The notes under the pieces: generated by a model
What the model was told of the DNA's origin: nothing
What the model saw: only the letters and a program-made list of their open reading frames with translations
The model's database searches: none
Shown here: piece by piece, positions 1-9,895 of the stretch
How positions within the stretch are numbered: position 1 is the stretch's first letter
Layout of the letters: every line of letters begins with the position of its first letter
Position numbers and translations under genes: made by a program
Assembly (NCBI RefSeq): GCF_019402645.1
Contig: NZ_VKKS01000001.1
Coordinates: 2,091,382-2,155,381 of the forward strand
Direction of reading: 5' to 3'
Source of the DNA: Morganella morganii
Lineage (GTDB): Bacteria > Pseudomonadota > Gammaproteobacteria > Enterobacterales > Enterobacteriaceae
DNA length: 64,000 bases

Positions 1-1
1 C

Positions 2-868
2 ACCCCACCGACATTTGATGATGAGGAAGTCGCAGATCAGACCAACCTGGAAACTCACTTTATCGACTCAAGCGGCCTGATCAGTTGGGATCTGTTTAAA
101 CAGGATGCGGATTATGCATTCGCTGACTGGCAGTTCCGCGGCACCACCGAAGAAGAATTCACCACGCTGATGGCACAGTTCGCGGCATCCGGTCACGAAG
201 TGTATATAGCCGATTATGAGCATCTGGGTGTGTATGCCTGCCGTATTCTGGTGCCGGGGATGTCAGATATCTATCCGGCGGAAGATTTGCATATGGCGAA
301 TAACGCTATGGGAATTCATCTGCGTGAAACGATCCTCGCTCTGCCGGAGAGTCGTTACCGCCCGGAAGACTATCTTTCCCTGCTGGCACAGCTGGATGAG
401 GAAGGCCATGACGATTTCACCCGTGTGCGTGAATTACTGGGCATTGCCGCCGGTAAAGATAACGGCTGGACCACCCTGCGCATCGGCGAGCTGAAATCCA
501 TGCTGGCACTGGCAGGCGGTGATACCGGCCAGGCGCTGGCCTGGGTGGAGTGGACACAGGACTTCAACGCCAGTGTTCTCAGTGTTGCGCGGGCAAACTA
601 TTACCGCTGTCTGCATACCCTGCTGCTGTTAACACAGGAGCCGGAACGCGACACAGAGCAGTATCTGCCGGCGTTTGCCCGTATGTATGGTCAGGAAACG
701 CTGAATGCGGCTCTGGATGCCCTGAACGGCAAAAACTGTTTCTTCGGATTATGTGCATCTGATAACAACTTAACCGCATTTCCTGCTCATCAGGCGCTGC
801 TGGCTGCTTATGAAAAACTGCAAAAAGCAAAAGCGCATTTTTGGCTAAACGATAAAAGTGCGATTTAA
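2..868 (+). CDS. ycaO: YcaO C-terminal part (5' end outside window)
   Basis: The reading frame is open from base 2 and ends in TAA at 866-868, giving the last 288 residues of a protein that is about 586 residues in E. coli. Recognisable YcaO stretches are THFIDSSGLISWDLFKQDAD near the left edge, then EVYIADYEHLGVYACRI and PGMSDIYPAEDL. The end is a helical, TPR-like tail (ANYYRCLHTLLLL, AYEKLQKAKAHFWL). YcaO proteins bind ATP and activate amide backbones. The E. coli member is linked to beta-methylthiolation of ribosomal protein S12 together with RimO. Only the distal part is visible, so the ATP site cannot be checked. It lies directly upstream of focA, as in E. coli. Confidence 0.95.
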   Translation, partial: TPPTFDDEEVADQTNLETHFIDSSGLISWDLFKQDADYAFADWQFRGTTEEEFTTLMAQFAASGHEVYIADYEHLGVYACRILVPGMSDIYPAEDLHMANNAMGIHLRETILALPESRYRPEDYLSLLAQLDEEGHDDFTRVRELLGIAAGKDNGWTTLRIGELKSMLALAGGDTGQALAWVEWTQDFNASVLSVARANYYRCLHTLLLLTQEPERDTEQYLPAFARMYGQETLNAALDALNGKNCFFGLCASDNNLTAFPAHQALLAAYEKLQKAKAHFWLNDKSAI

Positions 869-1173
869 TCGTCATAAATAGCAATAAACGTAAATATTAG
901 GTTAATTTGTTCGTTTTAAGTAACACAAACCCGACAAGTTAACCTAATTTTTTACTTTAATTAAATAAAAAACAAAAAATAAAAATATTTGATAATTTTT
1001 AAAAAATTGTTTTTCTTTTATATACATAAACTTACATTAATTTTTCAACTTTTCTCAGGGTATTTGACGATTCTCTTGAACGCCTTTATGATCCACATCA
1101 AGTTTAATTTTTTCCCCCTTTGTTACTATCATTGCGTGCTATAATTATTTGGAATCAAGAGACAGTTAGCATT
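869..1173 (+). promoter_or_regulatory. AT-rich ycaO-focA intergenic region with an FNR-like site
   Basis: This 305-base gap is very AT-rich and should carry the anaerobic promoter(s) of focA-pflB. At 1088-1101 there is an FNR-type inverted repeat: ATGAT, a 4-base spacer, then ATCAA, one mismatch from the consensus TTGAT-N4-ATCAA. It sits 72 bases before the focA start. In E. coli, FNR and ArcA drive this operon under anaerobiosis, so the site fits. I could not place a convincing -10/-35 pair, and other ArcA/IHF sites cannot be called by eye in such AT-rich sequence. Confidence 0.55.
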
Positions 1174-2034
1174 ATGAAAACTGACGCACTTTTTAATTTA
1201 TTATCTCCTGCCGGTATGGCACATGTTGCAGACGATGTGGGTGTCTATAAAGCAACGAAAGCCCCTCACATCACATACTTATCTGCATTCATGGCAGGAA
1301 TTTTCATCTCAGTAGGTTTTGTCTTTTATATTACCGCCACCACCGGTACCGCAGGCATAGTGCCTTTTGGTATCGCAAAACTTATCGGTGGTTTATGTTT
1401 CTCGCTCGGTCTGATGCTGGTTGTGGTTTGCGGGGCTGATTTATTCACCTCCACCGTATTGACCAGTGTGGCAAAAGCCACCGGGCGCATCACCTGGGGA
1501 CAGATGTTTGCAAACTGGATCCGCGTGTATTTCGGTAACCTGGTCGGTGCCCTTTTCTTTGTCGCCCTCATTTGGTTTGCCGGACAGTCTATGGCAGCCG
1601 GCGGGCTGTGGGGATTAAATATCCTGCAAACAGCGGATCATAAGCTTCATCACACCTTTATTGAAGCCGTCTGTCTCGGGATTCTGGCAAACTTAATGGT
1701 TTGTCTGGCGGTATGGATGAGCTACGCAGGCCGTAGTCTGACCGATAAACTTTTAGTTTTAGTCTTACCTATCGGTATGTTTGTTGCCAGCGGATTTGAG
1801 CACAGTATCGCCAATATGTTTATGATCCCGATGGGGATTGTGATTAAAAATTTTGCACCTTCTGAGTTCTGGACTATGGTTGGTTCGTCGCCTGAACAGT
1901 TTCCGTCCCTGACAGTTTCTGATTTTGTGATTAACAACCTGATTCCGGTCACCATCGGCAACATTATTGGTGGTGCAGTTTTAGTAGGTCTGACTTATTG
2001 GCTGATTCATTTACGCGGTGACCAGAAGCATTAA
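1174..2034 (+). CDS. focA: Formate channel FocA
   Basis: FocA is a pentameric inner-membrane channel of the formate-nitrite transporter family. It exports and re-imports the formate made by pyruvate formate-lyase in fermentation. The product is 286 residues, the family's usual length, with six hydrophobic segments. Family signatures include CGADLFTSTV, YFGNLVGAL, and the pore motif ASGFEHSIANMFMIPMGI, whose His210 corresponds to the gating His209 of E. coli FocA. The start at 1174 (MKTDALFNLL) aligns with E. coli FocA. An in-frame ATG at 1120 would add 18 non-homologous residues and is not preferred. pflB follows 54 bases downstream, so the two are probably co-transcribed. Confidence 0.97.
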   Translation: MKTDALFNLLSPAGMAHVADDVGVYKATKAPHITYLSAFMAGIFISVGFVFYITATTGTAGIVPFGIAKLIGGLCFSLGLMLVVVCGADLFTSTVLTSVAKATGRITWGQMFANWIRVYFGNLVGALFFVALIWFAGQSMAAGGLWGLNILQTADHKLHHTFIEAVCLGILANLMVCLAVWMSYAGRSLTDKLLVLVLPIGMFVASGFEHSIANMFMIPMGIVIKNFAPSEFWTMVGSSPEQFPSLTVSDFVINNLIPVTIGNIIGGAVLVGLTYWLIHLRGDQKH

Positions 2035-2088
2035 TCTCTGTTTATCACGACTGAATTTCTAAGTTCCATTGTTAAAAGGTAAAGTATC

Positions 2089-4371
2089 ATGTCAGAATTA
2101 AATGAAAAATTCGCTTCAGCATGGCAAGGCTTTAATCTGGGTGACTGGTCACAGGAAGTTAACGTCCGTGACTTTATCCAGAAAAACTACACCCCATATG
2201 AAGGCGATGAGTCTTTCTTAGCAGGCGCTACAGATGCAACAACTGCTCTGTGGGCGAAAGTTATGGAAGGCATCAAAATCGAAAACAGTACCCACGCTCC
2301 TATCGATTTTGACACTGATCTGCCGTCTACTATCACTTCTCACGATGCCGGTTACATCAACAAAGATTTAGAAAAAGTTGTTGGTCTGCAGACTGAAAAA
2401 CCTCTGAAACGTGCAATGCTGCCGTTCGGTGGTATCCGTATGATCGAAGGTTCATGCAAAGCCTACGGCCGCGAAATGAACCCGCAAGTCGAAAAAATCT
2501 TCACTGATTACCGTAAAACCCACAACCAGGGTGTGTTCGATGTTTATACTCCGGACATCATCCGCTGCCGTAAATCCGGTGTTCTGACCGGTCTGCCTGA
2601 CGCATACGGCCGTGGTCGTATCATCGGTGACTACCGTCGTGTTGCACTGTACGGTATCGACTTCCTGATGAAAGACAAATTCGCACAGTTCACTTCTCTG
2701 CAGGCTAAATTAGAAAGCGGCGAAGATCTGCGTGAAACTATCCAGCTGCGTGAAGAAATCGCAGAACAGCACCGTGCATTAGGCCAGATGAAAGAAATGG
2801 CTGCGAAATACGGTCTGGATATCTCCCGTCCTGCTGCTAATGCTCAGGAAGCTGCACAGTGGACTTACTTCGGCTACCTGGCTGCTGTTAAGTCTCAGAA
2901 TGGTGCTGCAATGTCCTTCGGCCGTGTTTCTACTTTCCTGGACGTTTACATCCAGCGTGACCTGGAACAAGGCAAAATCACCGAAGCTGAAGCTCAGGAA
3001 ATCGTTGACCACCTGATCATGAAACTGCGTATGGTCCGCTTCCTGCGTACCCCTGAGTATGATGAACTGTTCTCCGGTGACCCAATCTGGGCAACAGAAT
3101 CTCTGGCAGGTATGGGTACCGATGGCCGTACTCTGGTTACCAAAAACAGCTTCCGTTTCCTGAACACCCTGTACACTATGGGTCCTTCACCGGAACCAAA
3201 CATGACCATCCTGTGGTCTGAAAAACTGCCTCTGAACTTCAAACGTTATGCCGCTAAAGTGTCTATCGATACCTCTTCTGTACAGTATGAGAACGATGAC
3301 CTGATGCGTCCTGACTTTGATAACGATGACTACGCAATCGCATGCTGCGTGAGCCCGATGATCGTCGGTAAACAAATGCAGTTCTTCGGTGCCCGTGCAA
3401 ACATGGCTAAAACGCTGCTGTATGCAATCAACGGTGGTGTTGACGAAAAACTGAAAATCCAGGTTGGTCCTAAACACGAACCAATTCACTCAGACGTTCT
3501 GGATTACGACGTTGTTATGGCTCGTCTGGATGAATTCATGGACTGGCTGGCAACTAACTATGTTACTGCACTGAACTGCATCCACTATATGCATGACAAG
3601 TACAGCTACGAAGCAGCACTGATGGCTCTGCATGACCGTGACGTATATCGTACAATGGCATGTGGTATCGCAGGTCTGTCTGTTGCAGCTGACTCCCTGT
3701 CTGCTATCAAATATGCGAAAGTAAGCCCGGTTATTGATGAAAGCGGCCTGGCTGTTGACTTCAAAATCGAAGGTGAATATCCGCAGTTCGGTAACAACGA
3801 TTCCCGTGTTGACGACATCGCATGTGACATCGTTGAACGTTTCATGAAGAAAATTCAGAAACACCACATGTACCGTAACGCCGTTCCTACACAGTCAATT
3901 CTGACCATCACTTCTAACGTTGTGTATGGTAAGAAAACCGGTAATACCCCTGACGGCCGTCGTGCAGGCGCTCCGTTCGGACCAGGTGCTAACCCGATGC
4001 ACGGCCGTGACCAGAAAGGTGCTGTTGCCTCTCTGACTTCCGTTGCCAAACTGCCGTTTGCTTACGCGAAAGATGGTATTTCTTACACCTTCTCTATCGT
4101 ACCAAACGCATTAGGTAAAGATGACGATGTTCGTCGTACTAACCTGGCAGGCCTGATGGATGGTTATTTCCACCACGAGTCAAGCATCGAAGGTGGTCAG
4201 CATCTGAACGTGAACGTGATGAACCGCGAAATGCTGTTAGAAGCAATGGAAAATCCTGAGAAATATCCTCAGCTGACTATCCGTGTTTCCGGTTACGCAG
4301 TTCGTTTCAACTCACTGACTAAAGAACAGCAGAAAGACGTTATTACCCGTACATTCACAAAATCCATGTAA
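2089..4371 (+). CDS. pflB: Pyruvate formate-lyase (formate C-acetyltransferase)
   Basis: This oxygen-sensitive cytoplasmic glycyl-radical enzyme converts pyruvate and CoA to acetyl-CoA and formate in anaerobic growth. The product is 760 residues, the same length as E. coli PflB. The active-site cysteine pair is Cys419-Cys420 in AIACCVSPM. The radical glycine is Gly735 in RVSGYAVRF, 25 residues from the end. It is preceded by an AAAGG ribosome site and followed by a strong terminator at 4417. Its codon use looks strongly biased, as expected for a highly expressed gene. The activating enzyme PflA is the next gene and the formate channel FocA the preceding one. Confidence 0.99.
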   Translation: MSELNEKFASAWQGFNLGDWSQEVNVRDFIQKNYTPYEGDESFLAGATDATTALWAKVMEGIKIENSTHAPIDFDTDLPSTITSHDAGYINKDLEKVVGLQTEKPLKRAMLPFGGIRMIEGSCKAYGREMNPQVEKIFTDYRKTHNQGVFDVYTPDIIRCRKSGVLTGLPDAYGRGRIIGDYRRVALYGIDFLMKDKFAQFTSLQAKLESGEDLRETIQLREEIAEQHRALGQMKEMAAKYGLDISRPAANAQEAAQWTYFGYLAAVKSQNGAAMSFGRVSTFLDVYIQRDLEQGKITEAEAQEIVDHLIMKLRMVRFLRTPEYDELFSGDPIWATESLAGMGTDGRTLVTKNSFRFLNTLYTMGPSPEPNMTILWSEKLPLNFKRYAAKVSIDTSSVQYENDDLMRPDFDNDDYAIACCVSPMIVGKQMQFFGARANMAKTLLYAINGGVDEKLKIQVGPKHEPIHSDVLDYDVVMARLDEFMDWLATNYVTALNCIHYMHDKYSYEAALMALHDRDVYRTMACGIAGLSVAADSLSAIKYAKVSPVIDESGLAVDFKIEGEYPQFGNNDSRVDDIACDIVERFMKKIQKHHMYRNAVPTQSILTITSNVVYGKKTGNTPDGRRAGAPFGPGANPMHGRDQKGAVASLTSVAKLPFAYAKDGISYTFSIVPNALGKDDDVRRTNLAGLMDGYFHHESSIEGGQHLNVNVMNREMLLEAMENPEKYPQLTIRVSGYAVRFNSLTKEQQKDVITRTFTKSM

Positions 4372-4416
4372 TTTGTGCGGTAACCATTTGCTGTCTTATT
4401 AAAATAACTTAAACTA

Positions 4417-4446
4417 AAAGGCCCCTCTGTTTCGGGGCCTTTATTA
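4417..4446 (+). terminator. Terminator after pflB
   Basis: A GC-rich hairpin with AAAGGCCCC pairing with GGGGCCTTT around a short loop, followed by TTATTATA. It lies 45 bases after the pflB stop and before pflA, so pflA is probably expressed at a lower level than pflB, or from its own start. Confidence 0.85.
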
Positions 4447-4475
4447 TAACTGGTCAGTTTTGGAGTAATCCTGTC

Positions 4476-5216
4476 ATGTCAGTATTAGGTCGTATTCACT
4501 CATTTGAATCCTGCGGAACCGTTGATGGCCCGGGCATTCGTTTTATCGTCTTTTTCCAGGGCTGTCTGATGCGTTGCCTGTATTGTCATAACCGCGATAC
4601 ATGGGATCTGCATGACGGTCAGGAAGTCACTGTGGACGAGTTAATGAAAGAAGCGGTCACTTACCGCCACTTTATGAATGCTTCCGGCGGCGGTGTGACA
4701 GCATCCGGTGGTGAAGCGATACTGCAGGCTGAGTTCGTGCGTGACTGGTTCCGTGAATGTAAAAAAGAAGGTATTCACACCTGCCTGGATACCAATGGTT
4801 TTGTCCGCCGTTATGATCCTGTCATTGACGAGCTGATGGAAGTGACCGATTTGGTTATGCTGGATTTAAAACAACTCGATGACAGCATCCACCAGAATTT
4901 AGTCGGCGTGTCCAATCACCGCACATTACAGTTCGCCCGTTATCTCGCTGAACGGAATCAGAAAACCTGGGTACGCTATGTCGTCGTTCCGGGCTGGTCT
5001 GATGATGAGCATTCTGCCCGCCTTCTCGGTGATTTCACCAAAGATATGAAGAATATCGAGAAGATTGAACTGCTGCCTTACCACGAGTTAGGAAAGCACA
5101 AGTGGACGGCAATGAATGAAGAGTACAAACTGGATGGTGTTAAACCGCCATCAAAAGAGACCATGGAAAAAGTGAAATCCATCCTGGAAAGCTATGGTCA
5201 CAAAGTGATGTATTAA
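4476..5216 (+). CDS. pflA: Pyruvate formate-lyase activating enzyme (radical SAM)
   Basis: PflA uses S-adenosylmethionine and a [4Fe-4S] cluster to abstract hydrogen from the PflB glycine and create its radical. The product is 246 residues, the usual length. The radical-SAM CX3CX2C motif is Cys30, Cys34 and Cys37 in [13 protein letters not shown]. It is followed by the SAM-contacting [10 protein letters not shown] segment and a TIM-barrel body ([18 protein letters not shown]). A ribosome site (GGAG) precedes the ATG. The gene ends one base before the stop codon of a convergent MTHFR-like gene, and its terminator hairpin lies inside that neighbour's 3' end. Confidence 0.98.
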   Translation: MSVLGRIHSFESCGTVDGPGIRFIVFFQGCLMRCLYCHNRDTWDLHDGQEVTVDELMKEAVTYRHFMNASGGGVTASGGEAILQAEFVRDWFRECKKEGIHTCLDTNGFVRRYDPVIDELMEVTDLVMLDLKQLDDSIHQNLVGVSNHRTLQFARYLAERNQKTWVRYVVVPGWSDDEHSARLLGDFTKDMKNIEKIELLPYHELGKHKWTAMNEEYKLDGVKPPSKETMEKVKSILESYGHKVMY

Positions 5217-5217
5217 G

Positions 5218-6069
5218 TCACACTCCCTTTATTATTAACAGCACACTCCGGTGTGCTGTTTTTATTTTCCCCCCGCTGAATATTCTTTTCAGCAGATCAA
5301 AATTATTCAGTGTGAAAAAATGCAAACGACCTGATTCTGATAATGCAGACCGGGTAAAGAAACGGGTTAACGCAATTCCCTTGTCAGTCACTGAGCGGAG
5401 TGACGGATCTGTAATTATTTTTTTGATCCATAACGGATAATCGATCCCGTTTTCTTTTGTGAATTTTTCAATAAAGCTGAAATTAACCAGCGGAAAGAGA
5501 GACGGTGCAATCCGGATATCATTACCGGCAGTCTGCTTCAGGTGACAGATTGCATCACTGTTCATACAAAACTGACAAATAAACTCGCTGATACCAAGCG
5601 CAGATTTTTCCTTAATCCAGTATAATTCCTCTGCCGGTGATACTGTCTCTTTATAGAAATCAGGATAAATTGCCGCTCTTATTTCTGCCTCCCTGAAGTG
5701 CTCCCGGCAATACCGTATCAGGTCAATAGCATAATTAAATGATTTTTCTGCACTGAAAATATGCTTATCCCCCCGGATAAGAAAGAAACTGCGGATCCCC
5801 GCATTCATATAACTGCTGATAATATAGTCAAGTTCACACTCATCTTTATTATTAATCGCAATATGAGGAATGATTTTTTTCCCTGTATAGAGTTTCAGCT
5901 TCATACAGGTATCAAATGTGGCTATCTGAGGTGTTATACCGATTTCTGTATTTACCGAGTAAAACAGCGGATTAAGAGTATCGGTGAATTCAATCATTTC
6001 CTTTGATAACTGAGAGCCCTTTTTATCTCCGGATACCGCATTAATTTCAAAACTGATTCCGTTCATCAT
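5218..6069 (-). CDS. Divergent methylenetetrahydrofolate reductase (MetF)-like protein
   Basis: The 283-residue product shows the MetF fold in order: SFEINAV (Glu8, matching the catalytic Glu28 of E. coli MetF), IIPHIAINN, AGIRSFFLIRGD (Asp101, at the flavin-contacting Asp120), IRAAIYPDFY, ISEFICQFCMN (Gln166, at Gln183), IAPSLFPLVNF and LHFFTLNNFDLLKRI. The three key polar residues are kept but the rest is strongly diverged. It is therefore probably a paralogue rather than the housekeeping metF. The start at 6069 was chosen for its GGAAGG ribosome site; an upstream in-frame start at 6117 would add 16 residues with no homology. It is AT-richer than its neighbours and sits where E. coli has dmsABC, suggesting acquisition. 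Its substrate is unknown. Confidence 0.72.
   Translation of the reverse strand: MMNGISFEINAVSGDKKGSQLSKEMIEFTDTLNPLFYSVNTEIGITPQIATFDTCMKLKLYTGKKIIPHIAINNKDECELDYIISSYMNAGIRSFFLIRGDKHIFSAEKSFNYAIDLIRYCREHFREAEIRAAIYPDFYKETVSPAEELYWIKEKSALGISEFICQFCMNSDAICHLKQTAGNDIRIAPSLFPLVNFSFIEKFTKENGIDYPLWIKKIITDPSLRSVTDKGIALTRFFTRSALSESGRLHFFTLNNFDLLKRIFSGGKIKTAHRSVLLIIKGV
5237..5268 (+). terminator. pflA terminator, inside the 3' end of the MetF-like gene
   Basis: AACAGCACAC pairs perfectly with GTGTGCTGTT around a TCCG loop, followed by TTTATTTT. It reads as a plus-strand terminator 21 bases after the pflA stop. The hairpin overlaps the last codons of the convergent MetF-like gene. Confidence 0.85.
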
Positions 6070-6511
6070 TCTGCTATTTTCCTTCCCTGTAAAAAATACC
6101 GGAGAACAGAGACACATCCTGCTGTTATCCGCACTGGTTGCGACTATTTTTTACACATTTTCTGCCGGTTTTCTATCCTTCTTTTTTGAACCATACTGTT
6201 TCCGTAATAACATCTGAAAAGTGAATAGTATTTTCACCTGAAAATTTGCAGTATCAGTCACATTTTTAGCATGTTTTCTCATTTATTTTTCATTTACAAT
6301 ATTAAATGTCAAAGCAATCCATAAATTATGATTATACATCTGACGATAATTATTAATTTAGTTTATAAATCCCAAAAGCGCATTTTTTAACAGTATCAGC
6401 GTCCGCAAATGCCGCTGCTGCATATACACAACTGTATTTCGAACAGATAAAAAAATCCCGCCGTTTTTCAGCGGCGGGATTTCATCTGAAATCTGATAAC
6501 ATCGCTGATAA
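6070..6511. other. AT-rich intergenic stretch with the serS terminator
   Basis: This gap of about 440 bases between the MetF-like gene and serS carries the MetF-like promoter region. Near its right end, 6449-6481, is a perfect hairpin (ATCCCGCCG pairing with CGGCGGGAT). Read on the minus strand it is followed by a T run and forms the serS terminator. I see no coding frame or RNA gene in the rest, which is markedly AT-rich. Confidence 0.6.
6449..6481 (-). terminator. serS terminator
   Basis: On the minus strand ATCCCGCCG, a short loop, CGGCGGGAT and then TTTTTTTATC. It lies 31 bases past the serS stop codon, with a strong stem and a clear U tract. Confidence 0.9.
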
Positions 6512-7837
<1,326 letters not shown>

Positions 7838-7870
7838 TCATCTGTTTCACACCTTACCGCAACAGCGGCA

Positions 7871-9214
7871 TTAACGGTAGCGTTTTATCGGGCTATTTTG
7901 ATCCTGCTCAGCAAGCCAGGCGAGTTTCTCGCCGATTTTTCCTTCCATGCCACGGTTTGCCGGAAAATAGTAGCGGGTATCACGCATTTCAGGCGGAAAA
8001 TAGACCTCTCCGGCGGCATACGCGTTCGTTTCATCATGGGCGTAACGGTACTCTTTGCCGAGTCCCATTTCTTTCATCAGTTTCGTCGGCGCGTTACGCA
8101 GATGTTCCGGTACATCGTAATCCCGCCCTTCTTTGGCATCGCGCATCGCAGCTTTGAAAGCAGTATAAACAGCATTACTTTTCGGCGCACAGGCGAGATA
8201 GACAATCGCCTGAGCAATCGCCCGCTCACCTTCCGCCGGCCCTACCCTGGTAAAACAGTCCCAGGCTGAAATGGCGACCTGCATGGCGCGCGGATCCGCA
8301 TTACCGACATCTTCTGATGCAATCGCCAGCAGGCGGCGCGCAACATAGAGCGGATCACCGCCTGCGGTGATAATTCTGGCATACCAGTAGAGTGCCGCGT
8401 CCGGTGCTGAGCCGCGCACTGATTTGTGCAGCGCGGAAATCAGGTCGTAGTAGCGATCGCCTTTGTTATCAAAGCGGGCGCTGCGCTCTCCGCTGACTTC
8501 TTTCAGCAGTTCCGTGGTCAGAACACGTTTGCCGTCAGCACCGGTTTCAGCCATATCCGCCATCATTTCCAGCACATTCAGCGAACGGCGGGCATCACCG
8601 GCGACCAGTTCGGCCAGCAGTTTGCGGGTTTCATCCGGCAGGACGATATTTTGGCCGCCCAGTCCGCGCTCAGAATCATTCAGCGCCTGAATCAGAACAG
8701 CTTCTATATCGTCCGGTGACAGGGATTTAAGCAGATAAACACGGGCGCGGGATAACAACGCGGAGTTGAGTTCAAATGACGGGTTTTCGGTGGTGGCACC
8801 GATAAAAGTGACTGTACCGTCCTCAATATGCGGCAGAAACGCATCCTGCTGGCTTTTATTGAAGCGGTGTACCTCATCAACAAACAGAATGGTACGGCGC
8901 CCCAGATTGCGGTTCCGGCGCGCCCGCTCAATAGCTTCGCGGATCTCTTTTACCCCGGAAGTCACGGCGGACAGGCGTTCAATATCCGCATCCGCATAAT
9001 GGCCGATCACTTCCGCCAGGGTGGTTTTCCCGGTGCCGGGCGGCCCCCACAAAATCATAGAGTGGAGTTGTCCGGCGCGGATAGCCCGCGGCAGCGGTTT
9101 GCCTTCTGCCAGCAGATGAGTTTGTCCGATATACTGTTCCAGTGTTCCCGGCCGCATTCTGGCGGCCAGAGGCTGGTAATCGTTTTGCGAAAAATCGAGA
9201 GAAAAGTTAGTCAC
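7871..9214 (-). CDS. rarA: Replication-associated recombination AAA+ ATPase RarA (MgsA)
   Basis: RarA acts at stalled replication forks and interacts with SSB; it is related to eukaryotic WRNIP1. The product is 447 residues (E. coli also 447). It shows Walker A GPPGTGKT at residues 57-64, Walker [13 protein letters not shown], the sensor region [21 protein letters not shown], and the C-terminal tetramerisation region ending in [17 protein letters not shown]. The stop of lolA lies seven bases upstream of its start, so rarA is in the ftsK-lolA-rarA transcription direction and probably co-transcribed with lolA. Confidence 0.97.
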   Translation of the reverse strand: MTNFSLDFSQNDYQPLAARMRPGTLEQYIGQTHLLAEGKPLPRAIRAGQLHSMILWGPPGTGKTTLAEVIGHYADADIERLSAVTSGVKEIREAIERARRNRNLGRRTILFVDEVHRFNKSQQDAFLPHIEDGTVTFIGATTENPSFELNSALLSRARVYLLKSLSPDDIEAVLIQALNDSERGLGGQNIVLPDETRKLLAELVAGDARRSLNVLEMMADMAETGADGKRVLTTELLKEVSGERSARFDNKGDRYYDLISALHKSVRGSAPDAALYWYARIITAGGDPLYVARRLLAIASEDVGNADPRAMQVAISAWDCFTRVGPAEGERAIAQAIVYLACAPKSNAVYTAFKAAMRDAKEGRDYDVPEHLRNAPTKLMKEMGLGKEYRYAHDETNAYAAGEVYFPPEMRDTRYYFPANRGMEGKIGEKLAWLAEQDQNSPIKRYR

Positions 9215-9221
9215 TGACGCC

Positions 9222-9833
9222 TCATTGACGCTGATCGTCCAGCGTAACCCCCTTCGGCGGTGTAAAGGTGAATTTGCTCATATTCACATCGGTACTCTGC
9301 TGCCCTTTGAGCTGATAACTGCTTTTCTGGCCATCCTGCTCAATGGCTGCAAACTGCTGAATAATACCGTCCGGGGTTACGGTGATAGTAAATAATTTCA
9401 GATTACCGTTATTATTTTTCGGTTTCAGCTCGAAGCTGTCACCACGCTGGCTCACCATGTATTGCTGCCAGTCTGCCGGATCGTTACGGGTGATCAGCAT
9501 AAACGGCGTATTTTGCGTGGCATCTTTCAGCAGGGTGGCGGTGACCTGCTCAACAAACGGGTTGTAGAACCACAGTGTTTTGCCGTCAGAAACCAGCACA
9601 CTTTCATCCGGTGCGCTCATCTGCCAGTTAAACAGATTCGGGCGTTTCACCCATAAATCACCTGTTCCTTCCTGAACCAGTGCACCGTCAGCATCAGTGA
9701 CGGTTTGTGCAAAATTCGCATGGAAACTGTTCACTTTTCCCAGACGCGACTGAAGGTCACTGCGGGTATCTGCGTGTGCTGCACTGACTGCGGCACCTGC
9801 CAGCAGGCAGGCTGTGATAAACACCTTTTTCAT
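9222..9833 (-). CDS. lolA: Outer-membrane lipoprotein carrier LolA
   Basis: LolA is the periplasmic chaperone that carries lipoproteins from LolCDE to LolB. The 203-residue product has a signal peptide ([21 protein letters not shown], cleavage after AHA) followed by the LolA beta-barrel half: [49 protein letters not shown]. The start at 9833 gives exactly the E. coli length and a clean signal peptide; an upstream in-frame ATG at 9896 would place 21 residues before it. It lies 62 bases downstream of ftsK. Confidence 0.97.
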   Translation of the reverse strand: MKKVFITACLLAGAAVSAAHADTRSDLQSRLGKVNSFHANFAQTVTDADGALVQEGTGDLWVKRPNLFNWQMSAPDESVLVSDGKTLWFYNPFVEQVTATLLKDATQNTPFMLITRNDPADWQQYMVSQRGDSFELKPKNNNGNLKLFTITVTPDGIIQQFAAIEQDGQKSSYQLKGQQSTDVNMSKFTFTPPKGVTLDDQRQ

Positions 9834-9895
9834 GTATGCATTCCTGATGATGCGTTCGGACAAATCAGACGCTGCCTTTTCAGGCAGCGGCGTCA

